A DNA stretch of 64,000 nucleotides from Scilla litardierei (lineage: Eukaryota; Streptophyta; Magnoliopsida; Asparagales; Asparagaceae). The translations under genes and the position numbers were made by a program. This document shows, one piece after another, positions 20,953 to 33,395 of the stretch. The notes under the pieces were generated by a model. It made no database searches. It was not told the DNA's origin and saw nothing but the letters and a program-made list of their open reading frames with translations. The DNA is taken from contig JAULAV010008774.1 of NCBI GenBank assembly GCA_030789695.1, positions 62,001 through 126,000 on the forward strand, read 5' to 3'. Every line of letters begins with the position of its first letter. Position 1 is the stretch's first letter.

Positions 20953-23159
20953 GACATGATTTTTATATCCTAAATTTATCTTCTCTTATTTTTAGTTTAA
21001 GGTGGCGATCTCCAGGTTCCAATATTGTTGCGTATTTTTATTAGCTTGGGGTTTTTTGTACAATTCTAAGAGATATGAACCTTTTTTATTAAATGATAAG
21101 AATTTTGGCCAAATTTTGTCTACTCTTTTTAAGTTGAATATGGCGATCTCCTAGTTCCAAGGGACATTGCTGCGGATTTTTCTGAGCTCGAGACTATTTT
21201 CTACATTTTATGGAAGATATGTATCTTTTTATTAAATGATATGAATTTTGGCTTTTTTTATTTTTCTGTTGAAGATGGCGATCTCCAGGTTCCAATGGAC
21301 ATTTTGCGGATTTTTCTGAGCTATGATCTAATTTCTACATTTTTGTATGATATGCATGTTTATATTAAATGATATGATATAACCTAATATTTTGTTAGTT
21401 TATTATTCAGTTGAAGATGGCAATCTCCTGTACAAACGAACATTTTTGCAGAATTTTTCGAGCTTGGGGCTATTTTTCTACATTTTCGGGAAGTTCTGAA
21501 TATTTTTATTAAATGATATGATTTTTTGGCCTACTTTTTTCTTCTCTTACTTTTCAGTTAAATATGACAATCCCACAGTTCCATTGGACATTTTTGCGGA
21601 TTTTTCTGGGCTCCAGACTATTTTCTAAATTTTCGTAAAGTTAAGGATCTTTTAAATTAAATGATATGATTTTTATAGCCTAAATCTATCTTTTCTTATT
21701 TTTCAGTTGAAGATGGAGATCTTCCGATTCTAACAGACAATTTTACGTATTTTTTTGAGCTCGATGCTATTTTCTACATTTTATGGAAAATATCGAACTT
21801 TTTATTAAATAATATGATTTTTATAGCATATGTTTATCTACTACTTTTTTAGTTGAAGATGGCGATCTCCATGTTCCAACTGATATTTTTGCAGATATTT
21901 CTTATCTTGTGGCTATTTTTCTATATTTTCTGTAAGATATGGATCTTTTTATGAAATGACATAATTTTTGGCCGAATTTTGTCTTCTCTTTTTTAAGTTG
22001 AAAGTGGTGATCTCCCGATTCCAACGGACATTCGTGCGGATTTCTTTGAGCTCTAGGCTATTTTCTAGATTTTCTGTATGATATGAATCTTTATATTAAA
22101 TGATATGAATTTTTAACCTAATTTGGTCTTCTCTCATTTTATATTTCTGTAGATAGTTCTGAACTTGGGGCTATTTTCTGTATTATTTGGAAGATATCGA
22201 TCGTTTTATTAAATGATATGATATTTTGGACTAATTTTGTCTTCTCTTATTTTTTTCGTTAATGATGGCGATCTCTCCGAACCAACGGATATTTTTTGCA
22301 GATTTTTCGGAGCTATGGCCAATTTTTTTGTATTATTTGGATGATATCGATTGTTTTATTAAATGATGTGATTTTTTGGCCTAATTTTGTCTTCTCTTTT
22401 TTGTTAAATTTGGCGATCTCCCAGTTCTGACGGATATTTTTGGGGATTTTTTTGAGCTTGGGGATATTTTCTACATTTTATGGAAAATAAGAATCTTTAT
22501 ATTAAATGATATGATTTCTATTGCCAAATTTTGTCTTCTCTTATTTTTCCGTTGAACATAGCGATCTCCTTGTTCTAACGGACCTTTTTTCGGATTTTCT
22601 GAGCTCGATGCTATTTTCTTTATTTTATGGAAGATATATCTTTTTATTAAAAGATATGATTTTGATAGCTTAAGTTTGTCATCTATTATTTTTAAGTTGA
22701 ATATGACGATCTCCTGTTTTCAACGAATATTTTTGCGGATTTTTCTGAGCACATGGCTATTTTCTACATTTTATGGAAGATATGGATCTTTTTATTAAAT
22801 GATAAGATTTTTATAACATAAGTTTTTTTCTCTTATTTTCCATTTGAAGATGGCGATGTTCATATTGATTGATATGATTTTTGGTCTAATTTTGACTTCT
22901 CATGTATTTCAATTGAATATGGCATTCTCTCAGTCCCAATGGAAATTTTTGCGGATTTTCTGAGCTCCGGGCTATTTTTCACTTTTGCTGGAAGTTATGT
23001 AACATTTTATTAAATGATATGATTTTATGGCATAATTTTGTCTTCTCTTAATTTTCAGTCGAAGTTGGCGATCTCCCGGTTCCAACGGACAATTTTCCGG
23101 ATATTTCTGAGCTACTTGATATTTTCGATATTTTCTGGAATATATAGATCGTTTTATTA

Positions 23160-23385
23160 AATTATATCAGAGAAGACAAAATTAGGCCAAAAAATATCCG
23201 TTGAAACCAGGAAATCACCATATTCAAGTAAAATATAAGAGAAGAAAAATTCAGAACCTGGAAGTCGCCATCTTCATCTAGAAAAATGTCTGTTGTAACC
23301 GGGATATTGCCATTAACCTGGAAGTCGCCATTTTCATCTAGAAAAATGTCTGTTGTAACCGGGATATTGCCATCTTTAATTGAAA
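23160..23385 (-). repeat. Reversed satellite A monomers, copy 2
   Basis: Equivalent of 1344-1510 in the next higher-order unit. It includes a local direct duplication of about 58 bp starting AACCTGGAAGTCGCCAT (near 23255 and 23311). Confidence 0.78.
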
Positions 23386-25763
23386 AGATTTTTATATATC
23401 ATTTTCTGAGTTTGGTGCTATTTTATATATGTTATGAAAGATATGGATCTTTTTATTAATTGATATGATTTTTCTATCCTAATTTTGTCTTCTCGTATTT
23501 TCCCGTTGAAGATGACGATCTTTTTATTAAATGATATGATTTTTGACCTAATTTTGTCTTCTATTATTTTCCAGTTGAGATGGTGATCACCCAGTTCCCA
23601 AGTACATTTTGCGGACTTTTCTGAGCTCAGGCCTATTTCCCCATTTTTGGAAGAAATGTATCATTTTATTAAATGATATGATATTTTGGCTTAATTTTGT
23701 CCTCTTATTTCCAGTTGAAGGTTGCGGTCTCCCGGTTCCAACTGACATTTTTGTTGATTTTTCTGAGATCGGATTATGTTCTATATTTTTGCCTAATTTT
23801 GCCTTCTCTTATTTTTCAGTTGAAGATGGCGATATCACGTTCTAACGGACATTTTAGCCGATATTTTTGAGCTTGGGACTATGTTCTACCTTTCTGTAAG
23901 ATATGGATCTTTTTATTAAATGTCCGTTGTAACCGGGAGATCGCCATCTACATCTGTAAAGATTTTTTATATCATTTTTTGAGCTTGTTGCTATTTTATA
24001 CATTTTACAAAGTTATGGATCATTTTATTAATTGTTATGATTTTTCTATCCTAAATTCGTCTTCCATTATTTTCCAGTTGAAGTTGACGATCTTTTTATT
24101 AAATGATATAATTTTTTGTTCTAATTTTGTCTTCTCTTATATTCCAGTTGAAGATGGTAATCATCCGGTTCCAACGGAAATTTTTGCGGATTTTTCTGAG
24201 CTCCGGCCTATTTTGCACAATTTTGGAAGCTATGGATCGTTTTATTAAATGATATGATATTCGGCCTAATTTTGTCTTCACTTATTTTCCAGTTGAAGAT
24301 TGCGATCCCCCAGTTCCAACGGAAATTTTTACGAGGTTGTCTGCGTTTGAGTTAATTTTCTACATTTTTGTAAGATATGGATCTTTATAATACATTATAG
24401 GATTTTTGTAGTCTAATTTTGTCTTCTCTTATTTTTCAGTTGAAGATGGCGATATCCCGGTTCCAACAGACATTTTAGGCGATAATTCTGAGCTCGGGAC
24501 GATTTTCTACAGTTTCTGTAAGGTATGGATCTTTTAATTAAATGATATGATTTTTCTAACCTAATTTTTTCTTCACTTATTTTTCATCTCCCGGTTCAAA
24601 CGAAAATATTTGCGATTTTTCTGAACTCGAGTCTATTTGCTAGATTTTATTGTAGACATGGATCTTTTTATTAAATAATATGATTTTATAGCCCACGTTT
24701 GTCTTCTCTTATTTTTTACTTGAAGATGACGGTTTCTGGTTCCAACAGAAATTTTGCGGATTTTTCTGACCTCGAGGCTATTTTCTGTATTTTCTGGAAG
24801 ATAACGATCGTTTTGTTAAACGCTACGAATTTTTTGTCTAATTTTGTCTTCTCTTAGATTTTTCGTTAATGATGGCAATCTCCCGGTTTCCACAAATATT
24901 TTTGAGGATTTTTCTAAGCTCTGGGATATTTTCTCTTAGATATCGATTGTTTTATTAAATGATATGGTATTTTGGCCTAATTTTGTCTTCTCTGTTTTTC
25001 ATTAAATTTTGTGCTCTCCCAGTTCCGATGGATATTTTTGCAGATATTTCTGAGCTCGGGGATATTTTCTACATTTTATGGAAAATATGAATCTTTATAT
25101 TAAATCATATGATTTTTATTGTCTAATTTTGTCTTCTCTTATTTTTCAGTCGAACTTTGTGATCGCCCGGTTCTAACAAACAATTTTTCAGATTTCTGAG
25201 CTATGTGTTATTTTCTTTATTTTATGGAAGATATGGATCTTTTAATTAAAGAATATGATTTTTATAGCTTAATTTTTCTTTTTCCTTTTTATGTTGAAGG
25301 TGGCGATCTCCCAGTTCCAACAGACATTTTTACGTATTATTCTTAGCTCAAGGCTATTTTCCACATTTTATGAAAGATATGGATCTTTTTATAAACGATA
25401 TGATTTTTATAACCTAAGTTTGTCTTCTCTTTTTTTTCCAGTTGAAGATGGCGATCTTTATTTTGAATGGTATGATATTTTGGCATAATTTTGTCTTCTC
25501 TTATTTTTCAGTTGAAGGTGGCATCCTCTCGATCCCAACAAACATTTTTGCATATTTTTCTGAGCTTCGGACTATTTTCCACATTTTCTAGAAGATATGG
25601 ATCGTTGTATTAAATGATATGATTTTTGGCCTAATTTTGTCTTCTCTTTTTTTCTAGTAGAAGTTGGCGACCTCCCGGTTACAACGGACATTTTTGCAGA
25701 TATTTCTGAGCTCCGGGCTATTTTTCACATTTTCTGGAATATATGGATGTTTTATTAAATGAT

Positions 25764-25925
25764 ACCAGAGAAGACAAAATTAGGCCAAAAATGTCCATTG
25801 GAACCGGGAAATCACCATTTTCAACTGAAATATAAGAAAAGACAAAATTCGAAACCGGGAAATCGCCATCTTCATCTATAAAAATGTCCGTTGTAACAAG
25901 GATATCGCCATCTTAAACTGAAAAG
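25764..25925 (-). repeat. Reversed satellite A monomers, copy 3
   Basis: Third occurrence of the reversed block, about 2.6 kb after the second. It starts CAGAGAAGACAAAATTAGGC and ends near CATCTTAAACTG. Confidence 0.8.
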
Positions 25926-26213
25926 ATTTTTATATATCATTTTCTAAGCATGGTGCTATTTTCTACATTTTATGAAAGATATGGATCTTTTTATTAATTG
26001 ATATGATGTTTCTAGCTTAAATTTGTCTTCTCTTATTTTCCAGTTGACGATGACGATCTTTTTATTAAATGTTTGATTTTTTGTCTTAATTTTATCTTCT
26101 CTTATACTCCAGTTGAAGATGGCGATCACCCGGTTCCAACAGACATTTTTACGGATTTGTTTCAGCTCTGGCCTATTTTCTACATTTTTGGAAGATATGA
26201 ATAATTACAAGCC

Positions 26214-26650
26214 CCACATGGGCTTGTACTCGTTGGGACCCACCTTTTTGTGTCTTGCACATGATCTATTAGATCAGGTGCCACCTGATCTGCATGAATC
26301 CCTTTTATTAAGGATTGAATGTAGAAAAGGTTGCACCTGATCTAATAGATCAGGTGCCAACACATAAAAAAGGTGGAAAGTACAAGCCCCACATGGGCTT
26401 GTACTCGTTGGGACCCACCTTTTTGTGTCTTGCACCTGATCTATTAGATCAGGTGCCACCTGATCTACATGAATCCATTTTATTAAGTATTTAATGTAGA
26501 AATGGTGGCACCTGATCTAATAGATCAGGTGCCAAGACATAAAAAAGGTGGAAAGGACAAGCGCCACATGGGCTTGTACTTGTTGGGACCCACCTTTTTG
26601 TGTCTTGTACCTGATCTATTAGATCAGGTGCCACCTGATCTACATGAAAC
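26214..26650. repeat. Tandem fold-back (palindromic) insertion
   Basis: About 2.6 copies of a 165-175 bp unit starting at 26217, 26382 and 26557. Each unit begins ACAAGCCCCACATGGGCTTGT-like and includes CCCACCTTTTTGTGTCTTG. It holds a 25-bp near-perfect palindrome centred on GATCTATTAGATC, then a spacer, the palindrome again, and CAAGACATAAAAAAGGTGG, which is the complement of the first arm. Each unit can therefore fold on itself through arms of about 45 bp. It resembles a MITE or fold-back element that was duplicated in tandem. Flanks on both sides are satellite A. Confidence 0.8.
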
Positions 26651-29600
26651 CCTTTAATTAAATGATATGATGTTTAGGCCTAATCTTATCTTCTCTTATT
26701 TTCCAGTTGAAGATTGCGATCTCCCAGTTCCAACAGACATTTTTTCTGATTTTTCTTAGCTCGGGGCTATTTTCTACACTTTCTGGAAGATAAGAATCTT
26801 TGTATATATGACATGATTTTTATATCCTAAATTTATCTTCCCTTATTTTTGCGGATTTTTCTTAGCTTTGGGTATTTTTATACATTTTGTTAGAGACATG
26901 AACCTTTTAATTAAATGATATGATTTTTGGCCTAATTTTGTTTACTCTTTTTTAGATGAATATGGCGATCTCCTAGTTCCAGCGGACATTTGTGTGGATT
27001 TTCTTAGCTCGGTGCTATTTTCTACATTTTATGGCAGATATGTATCTTTTTATTAAATGATATGAATTTTGTCTTCTTTTATTTTTTCTACTAAAGATGG
27101 CGATCTCTAGGTTCCAATGGACATTTTTGCGGATTTTTCTAAGCTCTGATCTATTTTCTACATTTTTTGTATGAAATGCATGTTTATATTAAATGATATG
27201 ATTTTCAAAACCAAATTCTTTGCTATCTTATTATTCAGTTGAAGATGGCGATCTCTGGTCTAAACGAATATTTTTGAGGAATTTTCCAAGCTTGGGGATA
27301 TTTTTCTATATTTCCGGGAAGTTATGAATATTTTTATTAAATGATATGATTTTTGTCTTAATTTTTTCTTCTCTTATTTTTCAGTTGAAGATGACGATCT
27401 CCCGGCTCCCATGGACATTATTGGGGATTTTTCTGAGTTCCGGGGTATTTTCTAAATTTTTGTAAAGTTATGGATCGTTTAAATTAATTGATATGGTTTT
27501 TCTAGTCTAAATTTGTCTTTTCTTATTTTTCAGTTGAAGATGACGATCTCCCAGTTCTAACCTACATTTTTGCATATATTTTGAGCCCGATGCTATTTTC
27601 TACAGTATATGGAAAAAATCGAACTTTTTATTAAATAATATGATTTTTATATCCTACGTTTATATTCTCCTTTTTTTAAGCTGAAGATGGCGATCTCCTG
27701 GTCAACGTACATTTTTGCATATTTTTCTTAGCTTGCGGCTATTTTTCTACATTTTCTTTAAGATATGTATCTTTTTATGAAATGATATGTTTCTTGGCCT
27801 AATTTTGTCTTCTCTCTTTTAAGTTGAAAGTGGCAATCTCCCGATTCCAACGGACATTCGTGCGGATTTTTTTGAGCTCCGGGCTATTTTCTACATTTTC
27901 TATATGTTATGAATTATCTATATGCTTTTTATAACCTAATTTTTTCTTTTCTTATTTTTTTAATTGAAGATGACGATCTCCCGGTTCCGACAGAAATTTT
28001 TGCATATTTTTCTGAGCTCGTTGCTATTTTCTACATTTTTGAAAGATATGGATCTTTTGTATTAAAAGATATTATTTTTATAGCCAAATTGTGTCTTCTC
28101 TTATTTTTTTCAGTTGAAGATGGCAATCTCCCAGTTCTAACGGACATTTTGCGTGTTATTCTGACCTCGAGACTATTTTCTAAATTTTTGGGAAGATATG
28201 GATCTTTTTATTATATGTTATGATTTTTGGCTAAGTTTGTCTTCTTATATTTTTCAGTTGAAGATGTCGATCTTCCGGTTCTAATAGATATTTTTGCTGA
28301 TTTTTATAAGCTCGGTGCTATTTTCAACATTTTATGATGATAAGAATCTTTTTATTAAATGATATTTTTTATAGCTTACGCTTGTCTTCTCTTATTTTTT
28401 TAGCTGAAGGTGGCGATCTACCCGTTCCAACAGACAATTTTGCGGATTTTTCTTAGTTTGGGGCTATTTTTCTACCTTTTCTGGAAGATATGGATATTTT
28501 TATTAAATGATATGATTTTTGGACTAATTTTATCTTTTAGTTTTTTAGTTGAAGATGGCGATCTTCCTGTTACAATTTACATTTTCTGCATCTTTATATC
28601 AAGTGATATTATTTTTATAGCCTAATTTTATCTTCATTTATTTTTTAGTTGAAGATGGCGATCTCCCGGGTCCAACAGTCATTTTTGCATATTTTTCCGA
28701 GCTCGGTGCTATTTTTCTAAATTTTTGAGAAGTTATGGATCTGTTTATTAAATGATATGATTTTTTGGCCTAATTTTGTCTTCTCTTATTTTTCATTTGA
28801 AGATGGCAATCTCCAGATTCCAACGGACATTTTTGCGGATTATTCTGATCTCGGGCTATTTTCTAAATTTTCTGGAAGATATGATCTTTTCATTAAATAG
28901 TATGATTTTTGGCCTAATTTAGCCTTCTCTTATTTTTCAGTTGAAGATAGCGATCTCTCGGTCCCAACTGATATTTATTTTTCTAAGCTCGGGGCTATTT
29001 TCTACTTTTTATGGAAGATATGTATCTTTTTATTAAATGAGATGATTTTTATAGCTTACGTTTTTCTTCTCTTATTTTTTGGTTGAAGATAACAAACTAC
29101 CGGTTCCAACGGATATTTTTGCGGACTTTTCTTAGTTTGAAACTATTTTTCTTTATTTTCTGTAAGATATGGATCTTTTTATTAAATGATATGATTTTTA
29201 GCATAATCTTGACTTCTCTCTTTTTAGGTTGAAGATGGCGATCTCCTGGTTCCAATAGATATTTTTACGGATTTTTTCTGAGCTCTGAGCTATATTCTAT
29301 ATTTTATGAAGGATTTGGCTCTTTTTAGTAAATGATATAATTTTTATAGACTACGTTTGTCTTCTCTTATTTTTTTAGTTAAATATGGCAATCTTCCGGT
29401 TCCAACAGACATTTTTTGCGAATTTTTCTTAGCTCGGAGCTATTTTCTACATTTTATGGAGGATATGTATCTTTTATTAAATGACATTATTTTTATGTCA
29501 TGTGTTTGTCTTCTCTTATTTTTCAGTTGAAGATGGCGTTCTGCGGCTCTAACAGATATTTTTGCGGATTTTTCTGAGCTCGGAGCTATTTTCTACAGTT

Positions 29601-30795
29601 AATTGAAGATATTTTTCTTTTTATTAAATGGTATGATTTTTATAGCGTAAGATTCTCTTTTCTTATTTTCCAGTTGAAGATGGCGATCTCCCAGTTCCAA
29701 CTGATAATTTTACAGATTTTTCTGATCTCGAGTCTATTTTCAACATTTTTCTTGAAGATATGAATATTTTTATTAAATAATACTATTTTGGGGTCTAATT
29801 TTGTCTTCTGTTATTTTTCTGATGAGGATTGCGATTTCCCAGTTCCAACAAACATTTTTACTGATTTTTATATCGTAATTTTGTCTTCTCTTATTTTTCA
29901 GTTGAAGATGGCGATCTCCCGATTCCAACGAATATTTTTGCGGATTTTTTGAGTTCGGTGCTATTTTCTACATTTCATAGAATATATGGAACTTTTTATT
30001 AAATGATATGATTTTTATAACTAAAGTTTGTCTTCTCATATTTTTTTCAGTTGAAGATGGAAATCTCCCGGTTCCAACGGAAATATTTGCAGATTGATCT
30101 GAATTTTATGTAAGATTTGGATCTTTTTATGAAATGATATGCTTTTTTGGCCTAATTTTCCTTCTCTTTTTTAAAGTTGAAAGTGGCGATCTCCCGTTTC
30201 CAACGAACATTCGTGCAGATTTTTTGAGCTCCGTGCTATTTTCTACACTTTATATATGATATGAATCTTTATATTAAATGATATGATTTTTATAAACTAA
30301 TTTTGTCTTCTCTTATTTTTTTAGTAGAAGATGGCGATCTTCTGGTTCCAACGGAAATTTTGGCATATTTTCCTAAGCTCGGTGCTATTTGCTACATTTT
30401 CTGGAAGATATGGATCTTTTGTACTAAAAGATATTATTTTTATGGCCTAATTTTGTCTTCTCTGATTTTTTCAGTTGAATATGGCGATCTCCCAGTTCTA
30501 ACAGATATTTTGCGTATCGTTCTGACGTCGAGACTATTCTCTAAATTTTCTGGAAGATATGGATCTTTTTATTAAATAATATGATTTTTGGCCTAATTTT
30601 GTCTTCTCTTATTTTTCAGTTGAAGATAACGATCTCCCGGTTCAAAGGATATGTTTGCAGATTTTTATAAGCTTGGTGCTATTTTCAACATTTTATGAAA
30701 TATAAGGATCTTTTTATTAAATTATATGATTTTTATAGCCTATGCTTGTCTTCTCTTATTTTTTTAGTTGAAGATGGCGATATACCCGTTCCAAC

Positions 30796-31439
30796 TAGAG
30801 GTGGCAAAATGATCCCGACCCGAACTGATCCGACCTGAACCTGGCCTCCTTGACTGGATGTGGGTTTGTTCCAATTCTGGTCAAGTAGGATCTGGGTTGA
30901 CCCGACCCGATCCGGATAAAATCCGTGTCGGGTAGTGGCTTGACCTGTCAACCCAGATGACTCGAATTCGACCCGGTTTACTATATATATATATATATAT
31001 ATATATAATAACTTCAACACACAATTGCAAGGGGAATTTGGCTTATACAATTTAAATTGTTATCATCTTCTTTAAAAGGTCTCGGATTCAATTCCTTTTA
31101 CATACAATTTTTAGTTACATTTATTACTTTCGTGGTAAAGTAATTTATATTTCCATGCTGTCATCAGTGAGGTTTAAGCGATGAGCTACTGGCAATTATG
31201 CAACACTTAATAAATTGACGGTGGTTCTTAAAAGATAGTCAGACATCGAAAAAAGAGCAGTTGAGTGTAATTCAAATCTTAATCCGACGGGTGAACCGAA
31301 CCGAACCCCAGGTATTTTCCGGGTCACCCAAACCCGACCTGACTTCAATCCAGGTTGGATTAGGGTTTACCCCTATCTAGGCCGGGTCAAATCTGACCCG
31401 GCCCGAACCAGACTTGACCCGACCCGTTTGCCACCCCTA
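30796..31439. mobile_element. hAT-like non-autonomous element (MITE, 644 bp)
   Basis: The ends are inverted repeats TAGAGGTGGCAAA and TTTGCCACCCCTA, a form typical of the hAT superfamily. The flanks GTTCCAAC (30788-30795) and GTTCAAAC (31440-31447) are an 8-bp target duplication with one difference, the hAT size, and lie inside a satellite A monomer. The subterminal regions are rich in CCCGACCCGA-type repeats in opposite orientations. No transposase is encoded. Confidence 0.85.
30982..31009. repeat. AT microsatellite inside the MITE
   Basis: A run of alternating TA of about 28 bp within the hAT-like element. Confidence 0.9.
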
Positions 31440-31447
31440 GTTCAAAC

Positions 31448-33395
31448 GGACATTTTTGCAGATTTTCCTTAAATTGGGGCTATTTTTCTACCTTTTCTGG
31501 AAGATATGGTTATTTTTATTAAATGATATATTTTTGGGCCTAATTTTATCTTCTATTATTTTCAGTTGAAGATGGCGATCTCCCGGTTCCAACGGTCATT
31601 TTTGCGTATTTTTCTGAGCTCGGGGCTTTTTCTAAATTTTCGGGAACTTATGAATATATTATTAAATGATATGTTTATTGGCCTAATTTTACCTTCTCTT
31701 ATTTTTCAATTGAAGATGGTGATCTCTCGATACCAACAGACTTTTTGCAGATTATTTTGATCTCGGGACTATTTTCTAAATTTTCTGGAAGATATGGACC
31801 TTTTAATAAATGATATGATTTTGGCATAATTTTGCATTCTCTAATTTTTCAGTTGAAGATGACGATCTCCTTGTGCCAACTGATATTTTTGCTTATTTTC
31901 TAAGCTCGGTGCTATTTTCTACATTTTATGAAAGATATGTATCTTTTTATTAAATGAGATGATTTTTATAGCCAACATTTTTCTTCTCTTATTTTTTCGG
32001 TTGAAGATGGCAAACTTTCGGTTCCATCGGACATTTTTGTGGACTTTTCTTAGTTTGAGACTTTTTTGCTTCATTTTCTGTAAGATATGGATCTTTTTAT
32101 TTTATGATATAATTTTTAGCATAATCTTGACTACTCTCTTTTTAGGTTGAAGATGGCAATCTCCTGGTTCCAACGAAATACATACTTGCAGATTTTTCTA
32201 AGCTCCGAGCTATTTTCTATATTTTCTGAAAGATATGGCTCTGTTTATTAAATGATATATTTTTTATAACCTAAGTTTATCTTCTCTTATTTTTCTATTG
32301 AAGATGGTAATCTCCCAGTTCCAACGGACATTTTTGACGATTTTTCTGAGCTCGGACTTATTTTCTACATTTTATGGAGGACATGTATCTTTTTATTAAA
32401 TGATATTATTTTTCTGTGCTCAGTTTGTCATCTCCTATTTTTCAGCTAAAGATGGCGCTCTCCCAGCTCTAAAGGGCATTTTTGTGGATTTTTCTGAGCA
32501 TGGAGCTATTTTCTATGGTTAATTGAAGATAGAGATCTTTTTATTAAATGGTATGATTTTTATAGCCTAAGTTTCTCTTTTCTTATTTTTAAGTTGAAGA
32601 TGGCAATCTCCCGGTTCCAACAAACATTTTTGTAGATTTTTCTGACATCGATCCCCTTTTTAAAATTTTCTTGAAGATATGAATATTTTTATTAAATAAT
32701 ATGATTTTGGATCTAATTTTGTCTTCTCTTATTTTCCAGAGGAGAATTGCGATCTCCTGGTTCCAACGGACATTATTGCAGTCTTTCTGAGCTCTAGGCT
32801 AATTTCTACATTTTTAGTAAGATATGGATCTTTCTATTAAATGATATGATTTATATAGCCTAATTTTGTCTTCTCTTATTTTTAAGTTGTACCAGTTCTA
32901 ACGGACATTTTTGAGGATTTTTCTTAGCTTAGGGCTATTTTTCTATATTTTCTGGATGATATGGATATTTTTATTAGATGATATGATTTTTTTGGCCTAA
33001 TTTTGTAATCTCTTTTTTAAGTGGAAGATGGCGATCTCCCGGTTCCAATTTACATTTGTTTGGATTATTCTGACCTCGTGGCTATTTTCTAAATTTTCTA
33101 TAAGATATGCGTCTTTATATTAAATGATTTGATTTTTGTCCTAATTTTGCCTCTCTTATTTTTCTATTGAAGATGTAAATCTCCCGGTTCCAACAGATAT
33201 TTTTGTGGATTTTTCTGAGTTCGATGCTATTTTCGACATTTTATGGAAGATATGTATATTTTTATTAAATGAGATGATTTTTATAGCCTAAGTTTTTCTT
33301 CTCTTATTTTTTCAGTTGATGATGGCAATCTACCGGGTCCAACAGACATTTTTTGCGGACTTTTCTTAGCTTGTGACTATTTTTCAACATTTTCT
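31448..33395 (+). repeat. Satellite A array, right block
   Basis: Continuation of the array after the MITE, colinear with about 28560-30500 allowing for insertions. It stops abruptly at TTTTCAACATTTTCT; the next bases are a short duplicated CTCCAAAAAA stretch that is not satellite. Confidence 0.88.

Larger units (their letters stand above)
20958..30787 (+). repeat. Satellite A array, main block
   Basis: About 9.8 kb of the same roughly 148-bp monomer as 1-1951. Example unit starts are near 28649, 28797 and 28941. Variant monomers recur in order. The GAAAGTGG...CATTCGTGC variant occurs at 21998, 27827 and 30177. The ATTTTGCGTGTTATTC/ATTTTGCGTATCGTTC variant occurs at 28113 and 30475. Segment 1-1950 is colinear with 24440-26200. 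Reversed monomers lie at 23160-23385 and 25764-25925, and a short reversed piece at 23920-23965. A fold-back insertion interrupts it at 26214-26650. No gene is visible. Confidence 0.9.

Noticed and set aside
30733..31050. Minus-strand frame of 105 codons over the MITE
   Set aside because: It crosses from satellite A into the hAT-like element and a TA microsatellite; not a gene.
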